Counted from the stretch's first letter, positions 47,710 to 56,255 are shown. The stretch: 64,000 nt of DNA from Mycobacteriales bacterium (GCA_035714365.1 DASTMB010000025.1:1-64000), one strand, 5' to 3'. The notes: generated by a model not told the origin, from the letters alone. A program made the numbers and translations.

Positions 47710-48477
47710 GTGCACCCGGTACTGCTCACGGTTCGCGGCGTCGCCGTCCCGAGTCACGCGGTGTTCGTCGGCCTCGGCGTGCTCGTGGCGTTCGTCGTCT
47801 TCTGGGTCGAGGTGCGGCGGCGCGGCGCGTTCGACGATCGGCTCTACGTCGTCGTCGCGCTGGCGCTGTTCGGCGGCGCGCTGGGCATGCGCGCGTCCGG
47901 GCTGGTCCGCCACCTCGACCCGGCGCGCAACCCGGACGTCCTCGACGGCTTCCGGTACGGCGCCAAGAGCATCCTCGGCGGGCTCACCGGCGCGTACGCC
48001 GGGGCGTTGCTCGGCAAGCGGATGGCGAAGTACCCGTACCGCACCGGCGACCTGTTCGCGCCGGCCGTCGCGCTCGGCATGGCGGTCGGGCGGATCGGCT
48101 GCCTGCTCGCCGAGCCGCCGGGGCGGCCGACGGCGCTGCCGTGGGGGGTGCACGCGCCGGCGACGCTGGCGTCCTGCCCCGGCTGCGTCGCCGGGGTGGC
48201 GATGCACCCGAGCTTCGCGTACGAGATCGCGTTCAACCTGCTTGCGTTCCTGGCGCTGCGCCGGTTGCGCCACGTGGACCTGCCGCCGGGGGAGACGTTG
48301 ACGCTGTACCTCGCGGCGTACGGCGCGTTCCGGTTCCTGGTGGAGTTCACCCGCGCGAACGAGACGGTCTGGCTGGGGTTGACCCGGCCGCAGTGGTTCC
48401 TCGTCCCGACGATGGCGCTGATGGCGTGGCACCTGCTGCGCCGCTACGCCCTACGACCTGCCCTGGAGGTGGCATGA
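47710..48477 (+). CDS. divergent prolipoprotein diacylglyceryl transferase-like membrane protein
   Basis: 255 residues, about seven helices. Lgt-like: GRIGCLLAEPPGRP corresponds to the GRIGNFINGE signature but lacks its two Asn; HPSFAYE and RFLVEFTRAN match HPTxLYE and the RF-x2-EF-x-R helix. Lgt moves diacylglycerol from phosphatidylglycerol to prolipoprotein Cys; this divergent copy may use another acceptor. GTG start behind GGGGAGG, with TAGACT at 47679. First gene of a four-gene overlapped operon with a radical SAM enzyme. Confidence 0.8.
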   Translation: MHPVLLTVRGVAVPSHAVFVGLGVLVAFVVFWVEVRRRGAFDDRLYVVVALALFGGALGMRASGLVRHLDPARNPDVLDGFRYGAKSILGGLTGAYAGALLGKRMAKYPYRTGDLFAPAVALGMAVGRIGCLLAEPPGRPTALPWGVHAPATLASCPGCVAGVAMHPSFAYEIAFNLLAFLALRRLRHVDLPPGETLTLYLAAYGAFRFLVEFTRANETVWLGLTRPQWFLVPTMALMAWHLLRRYALRPALEVA

Positions 48478-48776
48478 GCGACCAGCCGAGCGGTGAACGC
48501 CGGCCCGGTGACGGCGGCATGCCGCTGCCGACCACGAACGGCTGGGCGGTGTTCCTCGGCATCGTCTTCGGCGGGCCGTTGCTGCTGTTCCTCATCATCG
48601 TGGCGTGGGGCCCGGTCGCGCTGCTGCTGGTCGTGTTCTGGATCGGCGGGGCGGTCGCGATGATGCGCAGCCTCAACCCGTTCGTGCGGGGCCTCGGCGT
48701 CGGGATGATGATCGGCGGGGCGATCGTGCTGGTGCTCGTCGGCTCGTGCCTCGCGCTCATCTCGGGGATCGACTGA
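48474..48776 (+). CDS. small membrane protein in Lgt-like/radical SAM operon
   Basis: 100 residues. A polar N-terminus and then three closely packed hydrophobic segments (AVFLGIVFGGPLLLFLIIVAWG, VALLLVVFWIGGAVAMM, GLGVGMMIGGAIVLVLVGS). ATGA overlap with the Lgt-like gene and TGATG overlap with the radical SAM gene show tight translational coupling. Function unknown. Confidence 0.8.
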   Translation: MSDQPSGERRPGDGGMPLPTTNGWAVFLGIVFGGPLLLFLIIVAWGPVALLLVVFWIGGAVAMMRSLNPFVRGLGVGMMIGGAIVLVLVGSCLALISGID

Positions 48777-50329
48777 TGGGCGCGGGGATGCCGTTGCGCG
48801 ACGCGGTCGTGCGGCGCTACGTGACGGCGTACTGCCCGCACTGCCACGACACGACGGGCGTGCGCGACGTGGCGCGGCTGGCGGCGGTGCTGGTCGAGCA
48901 GGACGGGCGGGTGTGGCTCGACCGCGGCTGCCCGCGGCACGGCCGGGTCCGCACGCTCTACGACGAGGACCCGCGCATCCTCGACTGGCTGGAGCAGTGG
49001 ACGGCGCCGACGAAGCAGCACGGCGTCGACACGCCCGGCAGCTACGAGCCGGTGCCCGGCGGCTACCTCGGCGGCCTCGGCGAGCTCCAGACGCAGCACA
49101 CCTGCATCCTGTTGCAGGACGTGGTGGAGGCCTGCAACCTGCGCTGCCCCACCTGCTTCGCCGACTCCTCGCCCGACCTCGCCGGCGTGGTGCCGGTCGA
49201 GGAGGTGCTCGCGAACCTCGACCAGCGCATCGAGCGCGAGGGCGGCCGGCTCGACGTGCTGATGCTCAGCGGCGGCGAGCCGACGCTGCACCCCGAGCTG
49301 CGGCGGCTGCTGGACGAGGTGCGCCGCCGCGACGTCGTCCGCGTCCTCGTCAACACCAACGGTGTCCGCGTCGCCCGCGACGACGCGCTGCTCGACCTGC
49401 TCGCCGAGCACCGCGACCGGGTCGAGGTCTACCTCCAGTACGACGGCTCGTCGGCGGAGGCGTCGCGCCACCACCGCGGCGCCGACCTGCGGGCGTTGAA
49501 GGCGGCGGCGGTCGAGCGCCTCTCCTCCCGCGGGATCTTCACGACGCTGACGATGACCGCCGCGCTCGGCGTCAACGACGGCGAGATCGGCGACGTGATC
49601 CGGGTCGCGCTGGCCACGCCGTACGTCGGCGGCGTCGCGATCCAGCCCGTGTTCGGGTCGGGGCGTTCGGCACCGGTCGACCCGGGCGAACGCCTCACGC
49701 ACACCGGCGTCCTCGCCCGGCTCGACGAGCAGACCAACGGCGTCGTGACGTGGCGGGACCTCACGGCGCTGCCGTGCTCGCACCCGCACTGCTGCTCGGT
49801 CGGCTACCTGCTCCGCGACGACGGCGGGCAGTGGCGCTCGCTCGTCGCGCTCGTCGGTGCCGACCGGCTGCGCGAGCACCTCGGCCTGGTCGCCAACCGC
49901 ATCGCCGACCGCGACGTCCCGCGCGAGCTGCGCACCGCCGTCCGGGAGTCGTTGCTGGGGCTGCTGTCGGAGCAGAGCAGCCTGTCGCACCCGGCGATCG
50001 GCGACCTGTGGCGCGACGTCTGCGAGAACTGCGACCTCGGCATCGGCACGCTGCTCCGGCTCGCGTCGTCGCGGCTGCCCGGCCGCCGCGACGCGCTGCG
50101 CGCGATGCTCGGCGAACGCGTCGTGCGCGTCACCGTCAAGCCGTTCATGGACGTCCACACGATGATCGAGGAACGCCTGCTCCAGTGCTGCGTGCACGTC
50201 GGCACGCGCAGCGCGGCGCAGGACCAGTGCGCGCCGTTCTGCGCCGTGCAGGCGTGGCCGGAGCTCGGCGCGCAACGCCTCTCCGTCGCCGCCGGGCGCG
50301 CGACGCTGCCGCTGGTCGGTACGCCGTGA
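48776..50329 (+). CDS. radical SAM enzyme of the COG1964 (MJ0619/Tes-like) group
   Basis: 517 residues. A zinc-type N-terminal site (C20PHC23, C52PRH55), then the radical SAM [4Fe-4S] motif CNLRCPTC (C120, C124, C127) and a second glycine strand LSGGEPTLHPE. The C-terminal VKPFMDVHTM...LLQCCVHVG...CAPFCAVQAW closely recalls the COG1964 group, which includes MJ0619 and the archaeal tetraether lipid synthase Tes. A lipid or pterin substrate is therefore plausible; placement with an Lgt-like gene favours lipid, which is inference. Confidence 0.85.
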   Translation: MGAGMPLRDAVVRRYVTAYCPHCHDTTGVRDVARLAAVLVEQDGRVWLDRGCPRHGRVRTLYDEDPRILDWLEQWTAPTKQHGVDTPGSYEPVPGGYLGGLGELQTQHTCILLQDVVEACNLRCPTCFADSSPDLAGVVPVEEVLANLDQRIEREGGRLDVLMLSGGEPTLHPELRRLLDEVRRRDVVRVLVNTNGVRVARDDALLDLLAEHRDRVEVYLQYDGSSAEASRHHRGADLRALKAAAVERLSSRGIFTTLTMTAALGVNDGEIGDVIRVALATPYVGGVAIQPVFGSGRSAPVDPGERLTHTGVLARLDEQTNGVVTWRDLTALPCSHPHCCSVGYLLRDDGGQWRSLVALVGADRLREHLGLVANRIADRDVPRELRTAVRESLLGLLSEQSSLSHPAIGDLWRDVCENCDLGIGTLLRLASSRLPGRRDALRAMLGERVVRVTVKPFMDVHTMIEERLLQCCVHVGTRSAAQDQCAPFCAVQAWPELGAQRLSVAAGRATLPLVGTP

Positions 50330-50613
50330 CGACGCTCTCCCGCGAACGCCGCGACGCCCCGCCCGGCACGCCCGATCCGCTGCGCCTGTGCGTCTACACC
50401 ACCGTCGCGCTGCTCGCGTGGCTGCTCGGGCCGGTGGTCGTGGTGGCGTTCGGCGTCGCCGGCTTCGCGGCGTACCGGGCGGCGCGGCGCGGCGGGCTCA
50501 CCCGCAGCAGGTGCGTGCTGCGCGACACCCGGCTGGTGCTCGCGTACCTCGGGCTCGCGGTCGTCGCCGGTGGTGCGGGCGTCGCGTGGCAGGTCGCCGG
50601 GTGGTTGCGCTAA
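50326..50613 (+). CDS. small membrane protein, last gene of radical SAM operon
   Basis: 95 residues from GTG, overlapping the radical SAM stop codon (GTGA). Two hydrophobic segments (ALLAWLLGPVVVVAFGVAGFAAY and LVLAYLGLAVVAGGAGVAWQVAGW) separated by a basic loop. No family recognised; probably a membrane partner of the operon. Confidence 0.75.
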   Translation: MTTLSRERRDAPPGTPDPLRLCVYTTVALLAWLLGPVVVVAFGVAGFAAYRAARRGGLTRSRCVLRDTRLVLAYLGLAVVAGGAGVAWQVAGWLR

Positions 50614-50661
50614 GCCCTCGGTGAACACGCGTTCCGCTCGCGGCCGTGCCCGTGGTACGCC

Positions 50662-51888
50662 GTGAGCGTGGGGATGCTGGCGCCGTTGCGGGAGCGCGAC
50701 TTCGCCCTGCTCTGGGCCGGCCAGACCGTGTCGCTGATCGGCAACGGCGTGTTCACCGTCGCGCTCGCCTGGGCGGCGCTCGACCTCGGCGACGCGCGGT
50801 CGCTGTCGCTGGTGCTGGTGGCGCGGTTCGTGCCCGCGACGCTGCTGCTGCTCGCCGGCGGCCTGGCGAGCGACCGGCTGCCGCGCCGCACCACCATGCT
50901 CGCCTGCGACGCCGTGCAGGCCGTCGCGCTCGGAGTGCTCGCCGCGCTCGCCGCGACCGACCGGATGCGGCTCTGGCACCTCGTCGCGGTCGCCGTCGTC
51001 GCCGGCGCGGCGTCCGGGTTCTTCCTCCCCGCGTCGAGCGCGCTGCTGCCCGAGGTGCTGCCGCGCGACCGGCTCGTCGCCGGCAACGCGCTCAACACCG
51101 CCAGCCGCCTCACCACCGCCCGCCTCGCCGGCCCCGCCCTCGGCGGCGTCCTCGTCGCCACGGCCGGCGCGGGGGCGGCGTTCGCGGTCGACGCGGCGAC
51201 GTTCGCGGTGAGCGCGCTGACGCTCGCCGCCCTGCGCGCCGGCCGCACGCCGCTCGACCGCCCGCCCGGCATCGGGCTGCTCGCCGACCTGCGGGAGGGG
51301 CTCGCGTTCTGCCTGTCGCGGCGCTGGCTGGCCGTCTCGCTCGCGGCGTTCTCGGTCCTCAACCTCGCCGCCAGCGGACCGCTGTCGGTGCTCGTGCCGC
51401 TCTACGTCACCGACCGCCTGCACCTCGGCGCGCCCGCGCTCGGCCTGCTCCTCGCCGTCGAGGGCGTCGGCGGCGGCGTGGCGGCGCTGCTCGCCGGGCA
51501 CCTGCGGCCGCCGCGGCGGCCCGTCGTGACGACGCACGCGGCGTTCGCGGTGGCGGGCGTCGCGCTCGCCGGCCCGGCGGTGCTCGACACGCTGGTCGCC
51601 GTCGCGCTCCTGCTCGGCGTCGCCGGGCTGCTGCTCGAGCTCGGCAACGTCTGGTGGGCCAGCGCCGTCCAGGAGCACGTCCCCAACGACCTGCTCGGCC
51701 GCGTGTCCTCCGTCGACTGGCTGGTGAGCGGCGGCCTCATCCCCGTCGGCACCGCGCTGGCCGGCGCGGCCGCGGCGGCGACGAGCGCGGCCGTGGTGTT
51801 CGCCGCGGGCGGCGCGGTGACGGCGGCGGTGTCGGCCGCCGCCGCCGTCGCGCTGCGGCGTGCGGACCCGGGCGCCGCCGCGGATTAG
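50662..51888 (+). CDS. MFS transporter
   Basis: 408 residues, about 12 helices, FALLWAGQTVSLIGNGVF, ASDRLPRRTTML and a middle segment FLPASSALLPEVLP typical of the MFS_3 exporter branch. GTG start; substrate unknown. Starts 48 nt after the radical SAM operon, so may be read through from it. Confidence 0.88.
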   Translation: MSVGMLAPLRERDFALLWAGQTVSLIGNGVFTVALAWAALDLGDARSLSLVLVARFVPATLLLLAGGLASDRLPRRTTMLACDAVQAVALGVLAALAATDRMRLWHLVAVAVVAGAASGFFLPASSALLPEVLPRDRLVAGNALNTASRLTTARLAGPALGGVLVATAGAGAAFAVDAATFAVSALTLAALRAGRTPLDRPPGIGLLADLREGLAFCLSRRWLAVSLAAFSVLNLAASGPLSVLVPLYVTDRLHLGAPALGLLLAVEGVGGGVAALLAGHLRPPRRPVVTTHAAFAVAGVALAGPAVLDTLVAVALLLGVAGLLLELGNVWWASAVQEHVPNDLLGRVSSVDWLVSGGLIPVGTALAGAAAAATSAAVVFAAGGAVTAAVSAAAAVALRRADPGAAAD

Positions 51889-51986
51889 CCCGAACGGGCC
51901 AATGGCGATCGGACACAACGCGCCATGGCCGGCGCCGGTGGATCGGGGGAGGGTGGAACCTCGTTCACCGACCGGACGGGGGATCC

Positions 51987-52769
51987 ATGCCCGCCTACGC
52001 GATCGCCGCACCGAGCTCGGCCGAGCCACCCGTGGGCCGGGACGACTGCAGGCAGTGGTCGTCCGCGATCTACCAGTACGAGTACCACGACGCCGTCAGC
52101 GCCGGCTTCGCCGTCGGCTCGGTGAAGACCAAGGGCGACTACCGCCTGCTCGTCCTCGACGTCGCGCGTACGGCGTCCGTCCCCGACGGCGACCGCATCG
52201 TGACGTGGGGGTTCGGCTACCGCCTGCTGGTCGAGGTCGAGAACGCTGAGGCGGCCGGTTCGCTCACGCTGCCCGCCATCGCCGCGTCGGTCGAGCTCGG
52301 CCGCACCAACGCGACGTTGCGGCTGGAGATCAAGGGGTACACCGGCGCCGACCTGTGGAAGGTGCTGCCGGTGCCGCGGCCGCTCAACGTCGACACGCAC
52401 CGCGACTTCCTCGCCGCCGCCGAGCAGGTCCAGAAGGCGTTCGGCGACCACCCGGACAACGCCGTGCCGGTGCAGCTGTCGGCGGTGCCGGCGGAGTCGA
52501 TCGCGGCGGGCGGGGTGACCCAGGTCGAGGCGCGGGAGGCGGTGGCGGTGACGATGCTGCTGGCGCTCGCCGCCGACGGGGCCGACCAGAGCACGGCGGC
52601 CCGGGCCGTCGCCTCCTACAGCGACCTCGACGAAGCGGACGTCGACCGGCTGACCCAGGGCCTGTACCTGTGCCTCGACGGAGACGGCTCCGGCCCCGGC
52701 CGCGTCGAGAGCGCGAGCGCCCTGCTCGACCCGCTCCGGCAGGGCGGCTGGTCCCTGCCGCGCGGCTGA
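51987..52769 (+). CDS. conserved hypothetical protein
   Basis: 260 residues, soluble, no signal peptide. A beta-rich N-terminal half (YRLLVLDVARTASVPDGDRIVTWGFGYRLLVEVENAE) and a helical C-terminal half (VEAREAVAVTMLLALAADGADQSTAARAVASYSDLDEADVDRLTQGL). No family recognised. A GGGGGATCC precedes the ATG. 35 nt ahead of the next, Tat-exported, gene. Confidence 0.75.
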   Translation: MPAYAIAAPSSAEPPVGRDDCRQWSSAIYQYEYHDAVSAGFAVGSVKTKGDYRLLVLDVARTASVPDGDRIVTWGFGYRLLVEVENAEAAGSLTLPAIAASVELGRTNATLRLEIKGYTGADLWKVLPVPRPLNVDTHRDFLAAAEQVQKAFGDHPDNAVPVQLSAVPAESIAAGGVTQVEAREAVAVTMLLALAADGADQSTAARAVASYSDLDEADVDRLTQGLYLCLDGDGSGPGRVESASALLDPLRQGGWSLPRG

Positions 52770-52804
52770 CGCCCGCGCGCGCGCACGGGAGACGGAGGAG
52801 AACC

Positions 52805-53701
52805 ATGACCCGGATCACGCGCCGCGGCGTCCTCGGCGGGATGGCGGCCGGTGTCGGCGCCGCCGTCGCCGGGAGCCTGTTCCCCGGCCGGGCGGCGTTC
52901 GCCGACGGCGTCAGCGTCCTGCCGCCGCTCGCCGCCGGCGAGGTGCTGCCGGTCGCCGCGTCGACCACGCAGCTCACCGGCGCGCTCGCGATGTTCGTCA
53001 CCAGCGGCTTCCCGAACCCGTCGTTCACGGTCTTCAACGCCGACGGGCCGCTGGGCAACCTCGCGTTCACCGTCGAACGCGGCGGCCCCGGCGCGGGCAC
53101 GGACACCATCACGTGGACGCCGGCCGTCGGCGACGTCGCGCAGCGGGTGCTCGCCGCCGAGGTGGTGCCGGGCGGCAACCGCATGCGGTCGACCATCACG
53201 GCGAGCACCGGGGGCGACACGATGCAGGCGGTCGTCACCAGCAGCGTCGAGGACCTGCGCCAGCAGGTGCAGCCGACGTTGCGCGACCTGGCCGGGACGT
53301 ACCGGCACGGCGGCTCCGAGGCGTTGCGCGGTCTCCCGAACGAGCTGCGCATGATGGTCGCGGGCGCCGAGGACGCCGGTCTCCAGGCCGGGTTCCTCGG
53401 CGCGGTCGAGCGGTCGGCGGCGCGGCTCGGCGGCGCGTCGGTCGTCGCGGCGCCGTCGCAGCGGATGCTGGCGTCGTTGCTGACCGACCCGCTGATCCTC
53501 GCCTACGCGACGTTCAACCCCGCCAACGGCGTCCCCGCCGTCGGCCCGTGGGCCGTCACCGGCGCGGTCGTCTGCCTCGCCGGCAAGTACGCGGGCCTCA
53601 CGCCGGCCGGCCTCGTGTTCTGGGGGCTCGGCTGCACCCTCGTGATCGGCGCGACCGGCATCGACCAGTCGACCGAGAAGGGCTTCCTCGGCCAGGCGTG
53701 A
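52805..53701 (+). CDS. Tat-exported hypothetical protein
   Basis: 298 residues behind GGAGGAG. The N-terminus ITRRGVLGGMAAGVGAAVAG is a twin-arginine signal, so it is exported folded, with cleavage near AFA-DG. The mature region is beta-rich then helical, with two late Cys (VVCLAGKYAG, GCTLVIG) in hydrophobic segments. No family recognised. Probably co-transcribed with the preceding gene; it ends 5 nt before the tRNA gene on the other strand. Confidence 0.75.
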   Translation: MTRITRRGVLGGMAAGVGAAVAGSLFPGRAAFADGVSVLPPLAAGEVLPVAASTTQLTGALAMFVTSGFPNPSFTVFNADGPLGNLAFTVERGGPGAGTDTITWTPAVGDVAQRVLAAEVVPGGNRMRSTITASTGGDTMQAVVTSSVEDLRQQVQPTLRDLAGTYRHGGSEALRGLPNELRMMVAGAEDAGLQAGFLGAVERSAARLGGASVVAAPSQRMLASLLTDPLILAYATFNPANGVPAVGPWAVTGAVVCLAGKYAGLTPAGLVFWGLGCTLVIGATGIDQSTEKGFLGQA

Positions 53702-53706
53702 CGTCG

Positions 53707-53779
53707 TGCCCCCGGCAGGATTCGAACCTGCGGCACACGGTTTAGGAAACCGTTGCTCTATCCCCTGAGCTACGAGGGC
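53707..53779 (-). tRNA. tRNA-Arg(CCT), probably the resident copy
   Basis: 73 nt cloverleaf: acceptor GCCCTCG/CGGGGGC (one G-T pair), anticodon stem ACGGT/ACCGT with loop TTCCTAA (anticodon CCT), T-loop TTCGAAT, discriminator A, no encoded CCA. Reads AGG codons. Its 5' end faces a second, different tRNA-Arg(CCT) 152 bp away. Confidence 0.95.
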
Positions 53780-53845
53780 CGACGCGCCAAACGCGCAGGT
53801 CAGAGCCTATGAGCGGTTGACGGCGAACGCAGGTCGCAGGGGCTT

Positions 53846-53867
53846 GGGCCGCATCGGGGCCGCATCG
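53846..53867. repeat. 11-bp perfect tandem repeat between the tRNA genes
   Basis: GGGCCGCATCG occurs twice without a gap (53846-53856, 53857-53867) in the 152-bp spacer between the two tRNA-Arg genes. It may be a protein-binding site or chance; no gene lies in this spacer. Confidence 0.6.
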
Positions 53868-53931
53868 TCGGCCGTTGGCCGATGGACGGAGGCCGCACCG
53901 TTGCTCTTGCTGCGGGAGGATCGACGCGCGC

Positions 53932-54004
53932 GCCCTCGTAGCTCAGTGGACAGAGCAACCGCCTCCTAAGCGGTAGGTCGCCCGTTCGATCCGGGCCGAG
54001 GGCA
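53932..54004 (+). tRNA. tRNA-Arg(CCT), second copy at the edge of the accessory region
   Basis: 73 nt: acceptor GCCCTCG/CGAGGGC (perfect), anticodon stem ACCGC/GCGGT, loop CTCCTAA (anticodon CCT), T-loop TTCGATC, discriminator A. It shares only its first 15 nt and a few conserved positions with the minus-strand copy, so it is not a recent duplicate. Everything downstream of its 3' end is unlike the preceding chromosome. Confidence 0.94.
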
Positions 54005-54071
54005 CACGACGTGCAGGAGACGGGCCGCGGCGCCGCGAAGGCTGGTCACGTCAACTGCACGGGGGCACGCC

Positions 54072-55037
54072 ATGACCGATCTCACGCGCGAGCAGCAACT
54101 AGAGACCGCCGAGAGGTTCCTCCCTGCGCTGGTTCGGATCGCGCGTCGCTACACCTCTTGCCTTGAGGACGCCGAAGACGCGGCACAGACGGCGGTCCTG
54201 CGCTTGATGGAAGCGCAACCGCAAGTCGTCGGGGCGCTACGCACCGAGCCCCAGGTGCGGAAGTGGCTGAAGACCACGGCGATCCGACTGTGCGCCGACA
54301 CGTACCGTCGCGCGCCCTCGTTCGGGCTCCTCGCTCGGCTCTTTGCCTCTGCCCTCGACTTGGAGGCGGATGTAGCGGACGGGGTATGCACCCGGGCCGA
54401 AGCGACGTGGTTGACGCGCGTGGCCGAGACCCTCCCCAAGCGGCACCGCCTAGTGGCGGAAGTGTTCATGGCCGGGGGCGGCGTCGCCGAGGTTCAGGAA
54501 CGTTGCGGTGTCACGTACGACGCTGCGGAGCACATGGTCCGAGACACGCGGGCACGGCTTCGGCGCGCTGTCATCGCCTCCCGCGTCGCCGCTGTTGTCT
54601 TCGGATATCGCAGGGTCTCCCTCCGGCTCGGAACATCGCGCGAGCAAGTCGCCCTCCCAGCCATGATGCTGGCTGTGGTGGCTCTCGTGCTTCCTGCCGC
54701 GCAACGTGCTCTCAGAGAATCGGGAAGCAGCGGGCCGTCTCGTCCGGGTCAAGAGCAGGTAGATGCCAGTCCAACGTGGTCCGATTCTCCCCGGACCCCT
54801 GCACCCGGCGTAACCGCGCTGCCCGCACACATGCAAGCGCGTTCGCGCCGAGCAGAGCAACGACCCAAGCCAGGCGAACTTCCGCGCGACCGCTGGCTCG
54901 TCCCTGCGCTGCCCACCATCCCCGGCACGCCTTCACCGTCGCCTTCCCCGCGTGCATCTGAGGACGCCAGCCCGCTTGACGATGTGGTGCGGTGTCTTCG
55001 TGAATGGGAGATCACGCCCACTCACGTTGGCTGCTGA
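54072..55037 (+). CDS. ECF-like sigma factor with membrane helix and exported tail (1)
   Basis: 321 residues. Region 2 features (RIARRYTSCLEDAEDAAQTA, residues 22-41) and a region 4-like HTH (LPKRHRLVAEVFMAGGGVAEVQERCGV). Behind them a hydrophobic helix (LPAMMLAVVALVLPAAQ, about 198-214) and a Pro/Ser-rich tail of about 105 residues ending WEITPTHVGC. Sigma factors carrying a membrane-spanning C-terminal extension can be kept inactive at the membrane until an outside signal acts; that this one works so is inference. Followed by a small secreted cupredoxin-like gene. Confidence 0.8.
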   Translation: MTDLTREQQLETAERFLPALVRIARRYTSCLEDAEDAAQTAVLRLMEAQPQVVGALRTEPQVRKWLKTTAIRLCADTYRRAPSFGLLARLFASALDLEADVADGVCTRAEATWLTRVAETLPKRHRLVAEVFMAGGGVAEVQERCGVTYDAAEHMVRDTRARLRRAVIASRVAAVVFGYRRVSLRLGTSREQVALPAMMLAVVALVLPAAQRALRESGSSGPSRPGQEQVDASPTWSDSPRTPAPGVTALPAHMQARSRRAEQRPKPGELPRDRWLVPALPTIPGTPSPSPSPRASEDASPLDDVVRCLREWEITPTHVGC

Positions 55038-55241
55038 AACGGCGCGACTGCGGCGTCGGATAGACGACACGTCGCAGAATCGACCCAACTTGCCCTATCG
55101 CGGCGCGCTCGCCGCTTGCGATGCTTGCTAACGGCATCGCCAGACGGCAGACGAGTTTGTGACCCCGGGCTAGAAGTCGGGCCGGGAATCGCACCTGCTG
55201 CTCCTTCCGCTGGCTCTCCTTTCGCGGTTGGAGGCGTCACG

Positions 55242-55688
55242 TTGCGTCGGTTACTCGTAGCACTCTCAACTCTCGGATTTGGCGCTGTAGCGGCTTTAGC
55301 TGCGGCGCCGGCCGATGCTGCCGCATGCGGAACTGACCCTGACGGGCCTGGACCGCTGCCGCTGGTCACGTACCCGTGCCCTGGCCCTGGCTGGCAGCCG
55401 GTATCTCAGCCCGTTGCCGTCGTGACCGACTATGGACCGGGCTATTACAACTATCACGCACCGTGGATTCGCGTCACTCGCGGCGGGCGCGTGTTCTTCT
55501 TCAATGGAGCGAATGTGCCCCTGCAATACAGGGGCGACGGCTTCGACAGTGGCATCGTGCAGCCAGGCGAAGTGCGCGAAGTCGCGGGCATCTCCGCACT
55601 CACGGTCGGTCATTACACGGTCTACGACCAAACCGACCCAGTCGGCGATCTCTACATCGACCCGAACCCAGTCGAGCCAATCACGTAG
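55242..55688 (+). CDS. secreted cupredoxin-like protein lacking copper ligands
   Basis: 148 residues. Start TTG 7 nt behind TTGGAGG, giving RRLLVALSTLGFGAVAALAA and a signal cut near ADA-AA. The C-terminal pattern GGRVFFFNGANVP...FDSGIVQPGEVREV...LTVGHYTVYDQTDPVGDLYI follows plastocyanin-type cupredoxins, but the Cys-His-Met copper cluster is replaced (VYDQTDPVG), so copper binding is unlikely. A longer form from ATG 55116 is less likely, since it would bury the signal peptide. Two Cys (CGTD, PCPG) may pair. Confidence 0.72.
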   Translation: MRRLLVALSTLGFGAVAALAAAPADAAACGTDPDGPGPLPLVTYPCPGPGWQPVSQPVAVVTDYGPGYYNYHAPWIRVTRGGRVFFFNGANVPLQYRGDGFDSGIVQPGEVREVAGISALTVGHYTVYDQTDPVGDLYIDPNPVEPIT

Positions 55689-55703
55689 AGCCCAAGAATC
55701 GAC

Positions 55704-55736
55704 GGTGGCCGTGGCGGTCTCACCGCCACGGCCACC
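55704..55736. terminator. bidirectional hairpin terminator
   Basis: Perfect 15-bp stem (55704-55718 with 55722-55736) around a CTC loop, between the convergent cupredoxin-like gene and the 128-residue secreted protein gene. Confidence 0.88.
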
Positions 55737-55754
55737 AACCCCGTTCGTTCCGTG

Positions 55755-56141
55755 TTACGGCGCGATGACGGTGATCGACGCCTGGAGGGTCTGACCCTCC
55801 ACGTCCACCACGAACTCCGTCGTGTTGTTGATCTGCGACCACGGGTGGAGCGGCTGCGAGGACTCCGCGAACGCGAGGGTGGCACTCGCGACCTGCTGGC
55901 CGGTCGCCTTGATCTTGATGGTGAACGTCCGCGTCTTCGTCGTGGTGGTCTCGGTGGCCCGGTCCAGGTTGGTCAGCACGAGCCCCTGCGACCTGTGGAG
56001 CACGGCCTTGGCGGGCGCGTAGACCTTCCCCACGTACGCCATCTGCGAGTCCGTGGGAGCCGCCGTCGCGGCGGGAGCAGTCACCGGCGCGGCGAGCGCG
56101 ACGGCCACCATGAGCGGGGCGAACAGTCGAGCGAGCTTCAT
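55755..56141 (-). CDS. small secreted protein A (island paralog family)
   Basis: 128 residues behind GAAAGGGA. Signal peptide KLARLFAPLMVAVALAAPVTAPA, then a Thr-rich beta domain ending LQASITVIAP. Related to protein B (56272-56646): the signal peptide is almost identical and the mature parts share NLD, QQxA, PW and ITVI. Function unknown. A promoter-like box lies about 80 nt upstream. Confidence 0.8.
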   Translation of the reverse strand: MKLARLFAPLMVAVALAAPVTAPAATAAPTDSQMAYVGKVYAPAKAVLHRSQGLVLTNLDRATETTTTKTRTFTIKIKATGQQVASATLAFAESSQPLHPWSQINNTTEFVVDVEGQTLQASITVIAP

Positions 56142-56217
56142 GAGCGTGTCCCTTTCGCTGTTGCCGTCCGGTCCCCGTTGACCGGAACGAGCGGGGCGCT
56201 GCGCGCGCCTCTACCTA

Positions 56218-56255
56218 GTAGGGACGCGGCAGCGCCCGCCCATCCGCGAAGAAAG
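56218..56255 (-). promoter_or_regulatory. promoter-like box of secreted protein A
   Basis: On the minus strand CTTTCTTCGCGG-N15-CGCGTCCCT. The same two blocks at the same spacing precede secreted protein B, and CGCGTCCCT also precedes secreted protein C. The CGTC core is reminiscent of ECF-type -10 elements; recognition by one of the adjacent sigma factors is a guess. Confidence 0.5.

Noticed and set aside
53780-53931. Integrase remnant between the two tRNA-Arg genes
   Set aside because: No frame there carries a recognisable tyrosine or serine recombinase segment.
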